Assembly (NCBI RefSeq): GCF_000515275.1
Contig: NZ_KI911560.1
Coordinates: 1,736,001-1,800,000, forward strand
Direction of reading: 5' to 3'
DNA length: 64,000 nucleotides
Source of the DNA: Methylophilus sp. 5
GTDB lineage: Bacteria; Pseudomonadota; Gammaproteobacteria; Burkholderiales; Methylophilaceae
Shown here: positions 55,708 through 64,000 of the stretch, piece after piece
How positions within the stretch are numbered: position 1 is the first letter of the stretch
Layout of the letters: each line of letters starts with the position of its first letter
Notes under the pieces: model-generated
What the model was told of the DNA's origin: nothing
The model's database searches: none
What the model saw: the letters and a program-made list of their open reading frames with translations, nothing else
Position numbers and translations under genes: made by a program

Positions 55708-56475
55708 GTGCGATTTGCATCATTAGGCAGTGGCAGCGCAGGTAATGCCACTGTGGTAGAAGCCGGGGAAACCCGGCTTTTGCTTGACTGCGGCTTTAGT
55801 GTCAAGGAAACCGTGCACCGCCTGGCACGCTTGAACCTGCAACCGGAGCAACTGGCGGGGATACTGGTCACGCACGAACATGACGACCATGCCCGCGGCG
55901 CGTTTAAGCTAGCAGCCCGTTACCAGATTCCAGTCTGGCTCACGCATGGCACTTACAGCATGTGCCAGCGCTACCTGCCAACACAATCTATCACGATTAA
56001 CATTATTGATGCGCATACCACCTTTGCATTGCAAGCCATTGAGGTAAAGCCTTATCCGGTGCCGCACGATGCGCGTGAGCCTGCGCAATTTGTGTTTGGC
56101 GATGGTGCACGCAAGTTGGGCGTGTTGACGGATGTGGGCAGCGTCACACCACATATTGTGAGCATGCTGCAAGGCTGTGATGGTTTGCTGCTGGAGTGTA
56201 ATCACGACCTCAATATGTTGCGCACTGGCCCGTATGCGCATTCACTTAAAAAGCGCGTGGGCGGCTGGTTGGGGCATCTGGATAATCAATCGAGTGCGCA
56301 ATTGCTGAGTCAGTTGGATAACAGCAGGCTAACCCAATTGGTAGCTGCACATTTAAGCGAAAAAAATAATACGCCTGCATTAGCACAGCAGGCGTTGAGT
56401 GAGGTGTTAAATTGCGCCCATGACTGGGTGCAAATCGCCAGCCAGCAAACAGGGCTGGACTGGCGTTCGTTATAG
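55708..56475 (+). CDS. MBL-fold metallo-hydrolase (YycJ/WalJ-like)
   Basis: A 255-residue protein. SLGSGSAGNATVVEAGETRL is the family beginning; HEHDDHARG supplies the metal ligands, GVLTDVGSV and LLLECNHDLNML complete the site, and AHLSEKNNTPALAQ is near the end. Members are 5'-3' exonuclease-like or cell-wall-associated; the role here is unknown. A GTG start at 55708 is used. It is convergent with the P-II-like gene, four bases apart. Confidence 0.9.
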   Translation: MRFASLGSGSAGNATVVEAGETRLLLDCGFSVKETVHRLARLNLQPEQLAGILVTHEHDDHARGAFKLAARYQIPVWLTHGTYSMCQRYLPTQSITINIIDAHTTFALQAIEVKPYPVPHDAREPAQFVFGDGARKLGVLTDVGSVTPHIVSMLQGCDGLLLECNHDLNMLRTGPYAHSLKKRVGGWLGHLDNQSSAQLLSQLDNSRLTQLVAAHLSEKNNTPALAQQALSEVLNCAHDWVQIASQQTGLDWRSL

Positions 56476-56479
56476 CTAT

Positions 56480-56812
56480 TTAATCCAAAACCATAATCTG
56501 TTCAGATAAACGGATCATGCGTTCGACCGGCGTGACCCAGACAATACCATCACCGATATTGCCGGTATGCGCCACTTCGACGATGATTTGTAACACGCCC
56601 TCTACCAGGTCATCCGGCACCACCATGTAAAGGTACACTTTGGGGCTATAGTCGGTCAGCTCTTCCCTGACGCCGATGCTGGGCTTTTGCAAGTGCTGGC
56701 CGCAGCCCTCTACCTTGTTGACCGACATGCCGGGAAAGCCTTTGATATTGCGCAGCGCTGAGCGTATTTTTGCCAATCTCGCTGGTTGTATGACTGCTTT
56801 AATTTCTTTCAT
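56480..56812 (-). CDS. P-II-like protein linked to a metal RND system
   Basis: A 110-residue protein of the P-II fold: MKEIKAVIQPARLAKIRSAL start, VPDDLVEGVL and the C-terminal signature TGNIGDGIVWV at residues 83-93. The T-loop (about residues 37-55) has no Tyr at the place of the usual uridylylation site (Glu at residue 51), so classical GlnD control is unlikely. P-II variants of this type (PII-NG) are known beside heavy-metal RND pumps. It is the last gene of the czc-like operon, 38 bases after the czcA-like gene. The ligand is unknown. Confidence 0.85.
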   Translation of the reverse strand: MKEIKAVIQPARLAKIRSALRNIKGFPGMSVNKVEGCGQHLQKPSIGVREELTDYSPKVYLYMVVPDDLVEGVLQIIVEVAHTGNIGDGIVWVTPVERMIRLSEQIMVLD

Positions 56813-56850
56813 AAAAGTATCCTTATGTGCATAGACTCACTAGGTCGGCA

Positions 56851-59800
56851 TTATGCCTCTATCTTACTTTCTTCAAACTTACGATAGAGTGTGGGCACCA
56901 CAATCAGGGTGAGCAGGGTAGACGTAATCAAGCCGCCAATCACCACAATGGCTAATGGCCGTTGCACTTCGGCACCAGGGCCAGTGGCAAACAAGAATGG
57001 CACCAGCCCCAGCATGGCCACGGTGGCGGTCATCATCACCGGCCTAAAACGCTGGGCGCAGCCTTTGCGGATCGCTTCCAACTGACTCAGGCCTTCTTCA
57101 CGCAGCGTGCGGATATAAGACACCAACACCACCGCATTCAGCACGGCAATGCCCCATAAGGCAATAAAACCTACTGACGCCGGCACCGACAAATATTCTC
57201 CTGTCACAAACAGGGCGATCACGCCACCAATTGAGGCAAATGGCAGCACCAAAATAATCATGGTGGCAAAACGCAACGACTGAAACAGCAAGAACAGCAG
57301 GAAGAAGATAGCTGCAACGGTGACCGGGATAATGATCATCAAATGGCCCATGGCGCGCTCCATGTTCTGGAACTGGCCACCGTACTCCAAATAATAGCCA
57401 TCAGGCAACTGCAGTTTTTGTCCTAATACCTGTTGCAGCTCAGCGACAAAGCCACCCAGATCACGGTCTTTGACGTTGACGCCAATCACGATGCGGCGTT
57501 TGGCCAATTCACGGCTGATTTGTGCCGGGCCATCCTTGATTTCAATCTCCGCCAGGTCTTCGAGTGCAACGCGTGAGCCATTGGGTGAGGTCAGCATAAT
57601 GTTGCGGATCGCCTCTTCGTTATTACGGAAAGCTTCCGGGTAACGGACGGCAGCTGAGAAGCGGCGTTGGCCTTCAAAAATCTCGGTGGCAATCTTGCCG
57701 CCAATCGCGGTTTCAATCACGTCATGCACATCTGACGCATTGATGCCATGACGGGCAATCGCCTGACGGTCGATGGTGATATTCAGGTATTGTTGGCCTG
57801 ACACTTTCTCCACCTTGATTTCAGTCGCGCCTTTTACCGAACCGGCAATTTTGGCGATTTCATCCGCTTTTTGCTTGAGCGCATCCAGGTCTTCACCAAA
57901 GATTTTGACCGCCACATCTGCACGCACGCCTGTTAGCAGTTCATCAACACGGTCAGAAATCGGCTGTGCCATGATGATTTGTACACCCGGAATGTATTTT
58001 TCCAGCACCACGCGCATTTTTTCTGCGATGTCATCCTGCGACCAGCCTTCAGGCCATTCTGCCCGCGGCTTGAGGCTGATGATAGGTGTAGACTCGTTTT
58101 GTGCTTGCGCATCTGCCGGGCTTTCACCACGGCCCAGGCCTGAGATTGCCGATTTGACGCCAGGCACTTGCTCCATAATCAGCTTCATCGCTTTACTCTC
58201 CATTTTCATGGATTCCTCAAGCGAGATATTGGGCACACGGTTAATGCCCGGCACAATGGAGCCTTCTTTCATTTCTGGGATAAATGAAGTACCCAGCAGT
58301 GGAAACAGCCCAATCGTGCCAACAAATACCAGTGCGGAGGCTAAAATGGTTTTTTTCTCATTGTCGAGCACCCAGTTTAGTGCTGAAAGATAAGGGCGTT
58401 TGATCGCCTGTATCAGTCGGGTGTCATCACCACTGCCGCCTTTGAGCATGTATGAGCACAGGGCAGGCGTTAGCGTGAGTGACAATACCAGAGACACAAA
58501 CAGCGCAATGGCGATGGTATAGGCCAATGGGGCAAACATTTTGCCCTCCATGCCTTCCAGCGTCATCAATGGTAAGAACACCAAAATGATGATGCCTACG
58601 CCAAACAGTACCGGCGTTGCGACTTCGGTGGCCGCTTCTAACGCCACGCGAATTCTGCTTTCGTCTTTGCGGTGACCCAAATGGTGAAAAGTGTTTTCAA
58701 CCACGACCACCGAGCCATCGACCATCAGGCCAATCGCGATTGCTAGCCCGCCCAATGACATCAGATTGGCAGAAATACCGTAGTGATTCATCACCATAAA
58801 CGTAATCAGCGGTGTCAGAATCAAGGTGCCGACCACAATCAGGCTGGAGCGGACATCGCCCAAGAACAGGAACAAAATCACAATCACCAGAATAATGCCT
58901 TCAATCAGCACTTTGGTCACCGTGTGCAGGGCAGCATCCACCAGTTCGCTACGGTCGTAGTAAGGTACAATTTGCAGGCCATGTGGCAGCATGCCTTTAC
59001 TGTTGATTTCTTCAACGCGGGCTTTGATGCGGCTGACCACCTCTTTGGCGTTGCCGCCACGCATCATAATGACAATGCCGCCAACAGACTCCGTGTCGCC
59101 GTTTTTGAGCACGACACCGACGCGGACTTCGTGGCCGATAGTGACTTCTGCCACATCACGGACATAAACGGGAATGCCGTTTTCTTCCTTGAGCACCATG
59201 TTGCGGATGTCGTCCAGGTTTTGCACCAGGCCCACGCCGCGAATCAGATACTGTTCGGCATAATGTGGCAGAATGCCGCCGCCGCTGTTAGCGTTGTTAC
59301 GCGCCAACGCTTCATACACATCTTTGAGTTTGATTGAGAAATGTGTCATGCGGTCAGGGTTAACCAGTACCTGGTACTGTTTGACGTAACCGCCTTGCGA
59401 GTTGATTTCGGCAACGCCGGGAATCCCACGCAATAATGGGCGTACCACCCAGTCCTGAATCGCGCGCCGCTCAGTCAGGTCAGCTTGCGTTAACTCTTTT
59501 TTGCCGTCATCTGGTTTATCCAGTGTGAACTGGTACACCTCACCCAGGCCAGTCGAGACCGGCCCCAGAATCGGCGTGACCCCTTGCGGCATGCGCTCCA
59601 TCACCTCCATCAAGCGCTCCATCACCAGTTGTCGCGCAAAATAAACATCGGTGCTGTCGGTAAAAACCAGTGTGATCAGCGATAAGGCATTTTTATTGAC
59701 CGAGCGCATTTCTGTCAGGCTAGGCAAGCCTGTCATGGCGATTTCTAGCGGCACGGTAATAAAGCGTTCGACTTCTTCAGGCGACTTGCCGGTGGCCTGC

Positions 59801-59952
59801 GTGGCAATCATCACCTGTACATTGGTGACGTCAGGAAACGCATCTACCGACAGTTTATTCACTGCAAACAAGCCTGCAAGAATCAGCCCTACAGCCAATA
59901 CCAGCACAATTAGGCGCTGCTTGAGCGCGCCTCTAATGAGGGATTCAATCAT
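56851..59952 (-). CDS. Heavy-metal RND efflux pump, inner-membrane subunit (CzcA/CusA-like)
   Basis: A 1033-residue RND transporter of normal length with 12 membrane helices and two large periplasmic loops. Signatures are RQLVMERLMEVMERMPQGV, VVRPLLRGIPGVAEINSQGG, the TM4 motif AIGLMVDGSVVVVEN and the C-terminal RFRPVMMTATVAMLGL. The TM4 motif is neither the DFG-type of Zn/Co/Cd pumps (CzcA) nor exactly the AIG...DAA form of Cu/Ag pumps (CusA). It carries metal out of the periplasm using the proton gradient. The periplasmic adaptor and outer-membrane channel are encoded directly upstream. Confidence 0.93.
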   Translation of the reverse strand: MIESLIRGALKQRLIVLVLAVGLILAGLFAVNKLSVDAFPDVTNVQVMIATQATGKSPEEVERFITVPLEIAMTGLPSLTEMRSVNKNALSLITLVFTDSTDVYFARQLVMERLMEVMERMPQGVTPILGPVSTGLGEVYQFTLDKPDDGKKELTQADLTERRAIQDWVVRPLLRGIPGVAEINSQGGYVKQYQVLVNPDRMTHFSIKLKDVYEALARNNANSGGGILPHYAEQYLIRGVGLVQNLDDIRNMVLKEENGIPVYVRDVAEVTIGHEVRVGVVLKNGDTESVGGIVIMMRGGNAKEVVSRIKARVEEINSKGMLPHGLQIVPYYDRSELVDAALHTVTKVLIEGIILVIVILFLFLGDVRSSLIVVGTLILTPLITFMVMNHYGISANLMSLGGLAIAIGLMVDGSVVVVENTFHHLGHRKDESRIRVALEAATEVATPVLFGVGIIILVFLPLMTLEGMEGKMFAPLAYTIAIALFVSLVLSLTLTPALCSYMLKGGSGDDTRLIQAIKRPYLSALNWVLDNEKKTILASALVFVGTIGLFPLLGTSFIPEMKEGSIVPGINRVPNISLEESMKMESKAMKLIMEQVPGVKSAISGLGRGESPADAQAQNESTPIISLKPRAEWPEGWSQDDIAEKMRVVLEKYIPGVQIIMAQPISDRVDELLTGVRADVAVKIFGEDLDALKQKADEIAKIAGSVKGATEIKVEKVSGQQYLNITIDRQAIARHGINASDVHDVIETAIGGKIATEIFEGQRRFSAAVRYPEAFRNNEEAIRNIMLTSPNGSRVALEDLAEIEIKDGPAQISRELAKRRIVIGVNVKDRDLGGFVAELQQVLGQKLQLPDGYYLEYGGQFQNMERAMGHLMIIIPVTVAAIFFLLFLLFQSLRFATMIILVLPFASIGGVIALFVTGEYLSVPASVGFIALWGIAVLNAVVLVSYIRTLREEGLSQLEAIRKGCAQRFRPVMMTATVAMLGLVPFLFATGPGAEVQRPLAIVVIGGLITSTLLTLIVVPTLYRKFEESKIEA

Positions 59953-59955
59953 GCT

Positions 59956-61107
59956 TTACTCCATTTCTTTGCGCTTGCGTTCATTGTTGACATGAAACGC
60001 GCCATCGAGCACGATTTGATCACCGGGTTGCAAGCCTTGCAGCACTTCTCTATGGCCCTGGTAAGTCCGGCCCAGTGTGATTGGCAGCAATTTATATTGC
60101 GTTGGCTTTAAGGTTTGTACAAACACATGGTCAGCATTGTTTTCACGCACCACTGCAGTAGCGGGGATAGCAATGACTTTTTCAGGTTTTGCCTCGAGCA
60201 GAATCGTAATCAGCATGTCAGGTTTTAACAGCATTTTTTCATTGCTGATGTTGGCGCGTGCCATCACCGTACGCGTGGCCGGGTTCACAATGTCACCGAC
60301 AAAAGCCAGTGTGCCAGTGAGTTCGGCATCGTCTAGTGCGGGCACTTCAATATCCAGCGACTGACCTTCTTTAATATGCGCAATTTGTTGCTCAGGAATT
60401 TCTGCCACCGCCCACACGTGTGACAAATCGGCAATCACAAACAGTTCTTCTGCGGGTGCAACAACCTGGCCCAGTCTGGCTTTACGTGCAATCACCGTGC
60501 CGGTGATTTTAGAGTTGACCTGGCTGGTAGACATGCCACTGTTGTGCAAGCCCAATTGGGAGATGCTGGCAGGCGGCATACCAAGCACCAGCAACTGGTC
60601 ACGCGCGGCATTTAATTCGGCATTGGCGGCATTGAGCTCACCTTCGCGGCGTTGTAGCTCCGCCAGGCTGATCACATCGGCTTCAAGCAGTTGCTTGGCG
60701 CGGTCAACCGCTTTGGTTTGCAATTGCATTTGCTGGCTGGCCTTGATATAGCTAAGCTGATATTGCGCCAGCTCGGTACTTTTAATCATAGCCAGTCGCT
60801 GGCCTGCTTTCACTTCATCGCCCAGGTTGACATCTAACGTACTAATGCGGCCAGTGATGGACGCCCCGGCCCTGGATTCATATTGTTCATCAACCTGAAT
60901 ACGGCCGGGAATGCGCAAGGTATCGACAAAGGCAAGCTCTGCTACCGGGCCGGTGCTAACCGTTGCCATCAGCTCTTTGGTCAGGGTGACCAGGCTAGGG
61001 TCGACCACTTCTTTGGTTTCTGGCGCCGGGGCAGGTTTTTCGGTGCACGCGGTGGACATCACAGCCAGCGCGGCAGCGAGCAAAGTTGAAAATAAAACAC
61101 GAGACAT
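59956..61107 (-). CDS. RND efflux periplasmic adaptor (CzcB-like lipoprotein)
   Basis: A 383-residue membrane-fusion protein with a lipoprotein signal (VMSTAC lipobox, Cys near residue 20), a Pro-rich linker, a barrel-sandwich/lipoyl pair (AGASITGRISTLDVNLGDEV and GTVIARKARLGQVV) around a coiled coil (DRAKQLLEADVISLAELQRR), and a C-terminal domain (VIAIPATAVVRENNADHVFV). ATG at 61107 follows AAGGGG at good distance; the frame runs on upstream into non-coding sequence. It links the inner pump to the outer channel. It starts ten bases after the czcC-like stop. Confidence 0.92.
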   Translation of the reverse strand: MSRVLFSTLLAAALAVMSTACTEKPAPAPETKEVVDPSLVTLTKELMATVSTGPVAELAFVDTLRIPGRIQVDEQYESRAGASITGRISTLDVNLGDEVKAGQRLAMIKSTELAQYQLSYIKASQQMQLQTKAVDRAKQLLEADVISLAELQRREGELNAANAELNAARDQLLVLGMPPASISQLGLHNSGMSTSQVNSKITGTVIARKARLGQVVAPAEELFVIADLSHVWAVAEIPEQQIAHIKEGQSLDIEVPALDDAELTGTLAFVGDIVNPATRTVMARANISNEKMLLKPDMLITILLEAKPEKVIAIPATAVVRENNADHVFVQTLKPTQYKLLPITLGRTYQGHREVLQGLQPGDQIVLDGAFHVNNERKRKEME

Positions 61108-61117
61108 GACCATCCCC

Positions 61118-62368
61118 TTATGGTTGGACCAAATCCGAACCGATGAAGCGTTCGATTTGCAATACACTGAAAAAATAATCAAATTTGGCAATCAGATAGT
61201 CACGTTTGACATCACGATTGACGCGTTGCGCATCCAGATATTCCAGGATGCCGCGTTCTCCGAATTTATAGGCCGCTTCTGCGCGACTCAAGGTCGCTTC
61301 TGACTGTTGCAATAAGCCGTTCTCGAACACTTTGAGCTGATTGCTGGCAATCAGGTTGCGTTGATAGGCGCTGTCTATTTCTTTGCGCAGTATCTGTTGT
61401 TGCAACTTGATGTTGGCGTTGGCTTCCTCAATCCCGGCTGCCGCTTGCGCAATCTGCCCTTCACGGCGGTTCCAGACCGGTAACGGCAGTACTACGCCAA
61501 GGCGAAAGGTATTGAGATCAGGATCCTGTGTGAAGTCAGACTTCACGGTCAGGCCTGGAAAGCGCAAAGCTTGCTCCAGTTTTAACTTGGCCTCTGCGCT
61601 GTCTTTGGCACTGAGCAACTGTTGCAAGTATGGATTGTTCTCGGCAGACTGCCTTAAATCAGTGATGTTGGGCAGGTTGGAGATGGTCGGCAATTCAGAT
61701 TTGATTTCAAAACTGTCCGGCATATTGCCTATCATGCCGCGCAAGATGGCTTTAGACTCGTCAATGCGGGTTTGCGCACTGGCGTAGTCACGCTCGGCAG
61801 CCAGCACTTCTGTATCGGCCTTGATCAGCTCATATCTGGGGGCTTCCCCGATATCTACTTTACGTTTTACCTTGCCTTGCACTTGCTGCAATAGGGCCAG
61901 ATTGGCACCCAGCATGCTCAGGATTTGCTGCCGCAACAATACATTCAGGTAAGCCTGTTTGATCTGGTTGCGCAGGTCGAAGCTGGTGGTGTGTATGCCT
62001 TTTTCTGCATAATTGAACTGCTGTTCGGCCAGCTCTCGGCGCGAGGTGCGGGTGCCAGGGAAGTCCAGTGGTTGCGAAATAGTGACACCATAGTTTCTCT
62101 CGCTGGCGCCTGGTGTCGGCACACCACGGTATCTAGCCGGACCTGCCATCACTTCCATATCTGGATTGTAGAACGATCTTGCAACGGTGATCCCTGCCGC
62201 AGCAGCTTCAACTTGCGCTTTGCTCACTGCCAGCATCGGGTTTTCGGCCACAGCCTGATCAAGCAGGGTTTTCAGGTCAAATGTAGCACCTGCAAATGCG
62301 ACGGGTGTCATACAGCAATATAAGCACAATAGCCTGCATGCTTTCCGCCAGCGGGTCTGACTTAACAT
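61118..62368 (-). CDS. RND efflux outer-membrane channel (CzcC/TolC-like)
   Basis: A 416-residue outer-membrane factor: signal peptide ending near AFAGA, then two TolC-type repeats (LLDQAVAENPMLAVSKAQVE and LRQSAENNPYLQQLLSAKDS). Long helices and a C-terminal segment rich in Arg complete it (RAEAAYKFGERGILEYLDAQ). AAGGA precedes the ATG. It is the first gene of the efflux operon after the small gene at 62471. Together the three would form a CzcCBA-type tripartite pump. Confidence 0.92.
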   Translation of the reverse strand: MLSQTRWRKACRLLCLYCCMTPVAFAGATFDLKTLLDQAVAENPMLAVSKAQVEAAAAGITVARSFYNPDMEVMAGPARYRGVPTPGASERNYGVTISQPLDFPGTRTSRRELAEQQFNYAEKGIHTTSFDLRNQIKQAYLNVLLRQQILSMLGANLALLQQVQGKVKRKVDIGEAPRYELIKADTEVLAAERDYASAQTRIDESKAILRGMIGNMPDSFEIKSELPTISNLPNITDLRQSAENNPYLQQLLSAKDSAEAKLKLEQALRFPGLTVKSDFTQDPDLNTFRLGVVLPLPVWNRREGQIAQAAAGIEEANANIKLQQQILRKEIDSAYQRNLIASNQLKVFENGLLQQSEATLSRAEAAYKFGERGILEYLDAQRVNRDVKRDYLIAKFDYFFSVLQIERFIGSDLVQP

Positions 62369-62470
62369 AACGATCCTTTTTCAGGTGACTGTTCATATCA
62401 TGATGTCACAGCCACCTTAATTTGTAATTAAAATGACGCTCGCAGCGGGGCCGGGAGCGATGGAAAGCTG

Positions 62471-62806
62471 TTAAGCGAGTTGTGGCGGCCGGTCGAGCCA
62501 GAAGCTGAGTAGCAGGTGGTAGGAAGATAAGTGGTGTTCAGGGGCGAGGTAGGTGGTTTTATGCAGTGGATAGCTAAACCCTGGTAGCAAGATTTTATCG
62601 ACATCAACTTCAGCGATTTCCAGCATGTCGACGCAACAATTCACTACACCAAAGTCAGCAGATAAGCTGTCATCAATGGCATTGGAAAGGCTGGTCGCGG
62701 AAATGCCAGTTTCTAATAGCGTAGTTGTGACTGCCGGTTCGGCAGCCGTTGTTTGCAAGGCAAACAGCAAACACAACGCATGTAGAAAATAAAATATCTT
62801 TTGCAT
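62471..62806 (-). CDS. Small secreted Cys-containing protein next to czc genes
   Basis: A 111-residue protein with a signal peptide (MQKIFYFLHALCLLFALQTT then AAEP) and a mature part holding a Cys pair (NCCVDML) and several His near the C-terminus (HKTT, EHHLSSYHLL). I do not recognise the family. Such small periplasmic proteins often precede metal-efflux operons; a metal-binding or sensing role is a guess. ATG at 62806 is used; a TTG at 62830 lies in frame but has no ribosome site. It lies 102 bases upstream of the czcC-like gene. Confidence 0.6.
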   Translation of the reverse strand: MQKIFYFLHALCLLFALQTTAAEPAVTTTLLETGISATSLSNAIDDSLSADFGVVNCCVDMLEIAEVDVDKILLPGFSYPLHKTTYLAPEHHLSSYHLLLSFWLDRPPQLA

Positions 62807-62961
62807 TACAAAATCATATCTGTCAGGCAATACATTTACAGCAATAATTATACCAGTAATGCGAACACACCTAACATATTGATTTTATGTCACCCGTGGC
62901 CAATATAGGCAGATCTGATTACGCGTTGAAGGGGATTTTGCACCAAGATGGTGCTGGAAAG

Positions 62962-62993
62962 CCACAGTGACATTGTAGTAGATGTCACTGTGG
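62962..62993 (-). terminator. Probable terminator of clpA (hairpin)
   Basis: CCACAGTGACAT and ATGTCACTGTGG are perfect 12-base arms with an eight-base loop, 19 bases after the clpA stop. Only a short T-run follows on the minus strand, so termination may be partial or factor-dependent. Confidence 0.55.
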
Positions 62994-63012
62994 TGTCAAA
63001 GTTCCAGCCAGA

Positions 63013-64000
63013 CTAGGCCGAAATAGTCTCTTCTTTAAAAATCAGTTTGATCTGATCGTTGTCATCCATGTCGATATGGACATGGCCACCCTCGTTCAAA
63101 CGACCAAACAACAGCTCATCAGCCAATGCTTTACGAATGGTATCTTGAATGAGTCTGGCCATCGGGCGTGCGCCCATTTTCGGGTCAAAGCCTTTTTTGC
63201 CCAGATAGGCTTTAAGCTCATCACTGAACGTGACCTCGACTTTTTTCTCGTGCAATTGATCTTCAAGTTGCATGAGGAACTTGTCGACCACGCGCAAGAT
63301 AACCTCTTGGTTGAGTGCACCAAATGACACGGTGGCATCCAACCGGTTACGGAACTCGGGGCTAAAGAAACGTTTGAGGTCAGCCGCTTCATCGGAGCTG
63401 TCTTTACTGTTGGTAAAGCCTATGCTCGATTTAGACAGGTTTTCAGCGCCCGCATTGGTGGTCATGATAATCGTCACATTGCGGAAATCCGCTTTGCGGC
63501 CATTATTGTCCGTCAAGGTGCCATGGTCCATCACTTGCAACAAAATGTTGAAAATATCCGGGTGCGCTTTCTCAATTTCGTCCAGTAACAAGACGCAATA
63601 AGGCTGTTTAGTGACGGCCTCGGTCAAGAGTCCGCCCTGATCAAAACCAACGTAGCCCGGAGGTGCACCAATCAGGCGCGAAACCGCGTGACGCTCCATA
63701 TATTCTGACATGTCAAAACGCAGTAGCTCAATGCCGAGTACATAAGCCAATTGTTTGGCCACCTCGGTTTTACCGACGCCGGTTGGGCCCGCAAACAAAA
63801 AGCTACCGATTGGTTTGCTGCTGTTGCCCAAGCCGCTGCGCGCCATTTTAACGGCAGACGCCAGCACTTCAATCGCTTTGTCCTGACCAAACACCACCGC
63901 TTTCAGGTCACGTTCCAGTGTTTTCAGTGCATTGCGATCATCACTGGAAATGTTTTTGGGCGGAATGCGCGCAATTTTGGCAATGATTTCTTCAATCTCT
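63013..64000 (-). CDS. clpA: ATP-dependent Clp protease ATPase subunit ClpA (3' part)
   Basis: The last 329 codons of clpA; the frame stays open to the edge of the window, so the N-terminal half is outside. Visible is the second AAA module: DDRNALKTLERDLKAVVFGQ, Walker A GPTGVGKTE, LRFDMSEYMERHAVSRLIGA, Walker B VLLLDEIEKAHPD, sensor TTNAGAENLSKSSIGF and RPMARLIQDTIRKALADELL at the end. It unfolds proteins for ClpP. A ClpS gene, usually next to clpA, would be beyond the window. Confidence 0.95.
   Translation of the reverse strand, partial: EIEEIIAKIARIPPKNISSDDRNALKTLERDLKAVVFGQDKAIEVLASAVKMARSGLGNSSKPIGSFLFAGPTGVGKTEVAKQLAYVLGIELLRFDMSEYMERHAVSRLIGAPPGYVGFDQGGLLTEAVTKQPYCVLLLDEIEKAHPDIFNILLQVMDHGTLTDNNGRKADFRNVTIIMTTNAGAENLSKSSIGFTNSKDSSDEAADLKRFFSPEFRNRLDATVSFGALNQEVILRVVDKFLMQLEDQLHEKKVEVTFSDELKAYLGKKGFDPKMGARPMARLIQDTIRKALADELLFGRLNEGGHVHIDMDDNDQIKLIFKEETISA

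Noticed and set aside
1..64000. rRNA, tRNA, tmRNA or prophage
   Set aside because: No cloverleaf, rRNA-like segment, integrase or phage structural gene was seen on either strand.

Overview
The window looks like chromosomal DNA of a betaproteobacterium, most likely a methylotroph of the family Methylophilaceae. This is inferred from gene content and order and was not checked by any search. The clues are an MxaD-like periplasmic protein next to a YVTN beta-propeller, an H+-pyrophosphatase beside a soluble pyrophosphatase, PEP-CTERM and MSHA-type pilus genes, a bioBFHCD operon, the dciA-like/M23/secA block and a stand-alone rsxB next to nth. No rRNA, tRNA, CRISPR array, insertion sequence or prophage was seen.

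Layout. 1-5.8 kb: MSHA-type pilus operon (end of a PilN-like gene, then mshJ, mshK, mshL, mshM, mshN). 5.9-12.3 kb: comF, divergent from the biotin operon bioB-F-H-C-D, with a rhomboid protease coupled to its end. 12.3-18.4 kb: two divergent LPS glycosyltransferases, then grpE-dnaK-dnaJ with two sigma-32-like promoters. 18.4-18.8 kb: a gene-free stretch with a candidate small RNA. 18.8-23.2 kb: an unusual ParA-like protein, corA, aroC and an MFS transporter. 23.1-27.2 kb: a displaced second 3' end of folE2, then folE2, dxs, ispA and xseB on the minus strand. 27.3-31.9 kb: an esterase, two type IV pilins (the second with a clear sigma-54 promoter), the MxaD-like/propeller pair and a PEP-CTERM protein. 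32-41.8 kb: rppH, msrA, gap, pgk, a GGDEF protein, a second gap, purC, a DUF1232 protein, ppa and hppA. 42-46.5 kb: dciA-like, M23 peptidase, secA and a DUF1289 protein. 46.6-50.1 kb: marR and a five-gene minus-strand cluster (ECF sigma factor, zf-HC2 protein, Cys-repeat precursor peptide, DUF692/MNIO enzyme, DUF2063 partner). 50.3-56.5 kb: AI-2E family transporter, DUF1841, nth, rsxB, dapA, bamC and an MBL-fold hydrolase. 56.5-62.8 kb: a P-II-like regulator and a heavy-metal RND efflux system (czcA/B/C-like) with a small Cys-containing secreted protein. 63-64 kb: 3' part of clpA.

The most interesting locus is 47.2-50.1 kb. It has the hallmarks of a bufferin/HvfABC-type RiPP system, in which a DUF692 (MNIO) enzyme with a DUF2063 partner modifies cysteines of a secreted peptide that binds metal, classically copper. 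Here the precursor carries two Cys in a GKC-type core and then five regular ten-residue repeats, each with one Gly-Ser/Ala-Cys. The operon begins with its own ECF sigma factor and a small zinc-finger protein that is a plausible anti-sigma factor. A metal RND pump with a P-II-like protein lies about 6 kb away, so this part of the chromosome may be a metal-handling neighbourhood. Other points worth a second look are the displaced folE2 end beside a 22-bp direct repeat, the candidate small RNA at about 18.55-18.67 kb, the P-loop change in the ParA-like protein, and two GAPDH paralogues that both lack the usual NAD-selecting aspartate.
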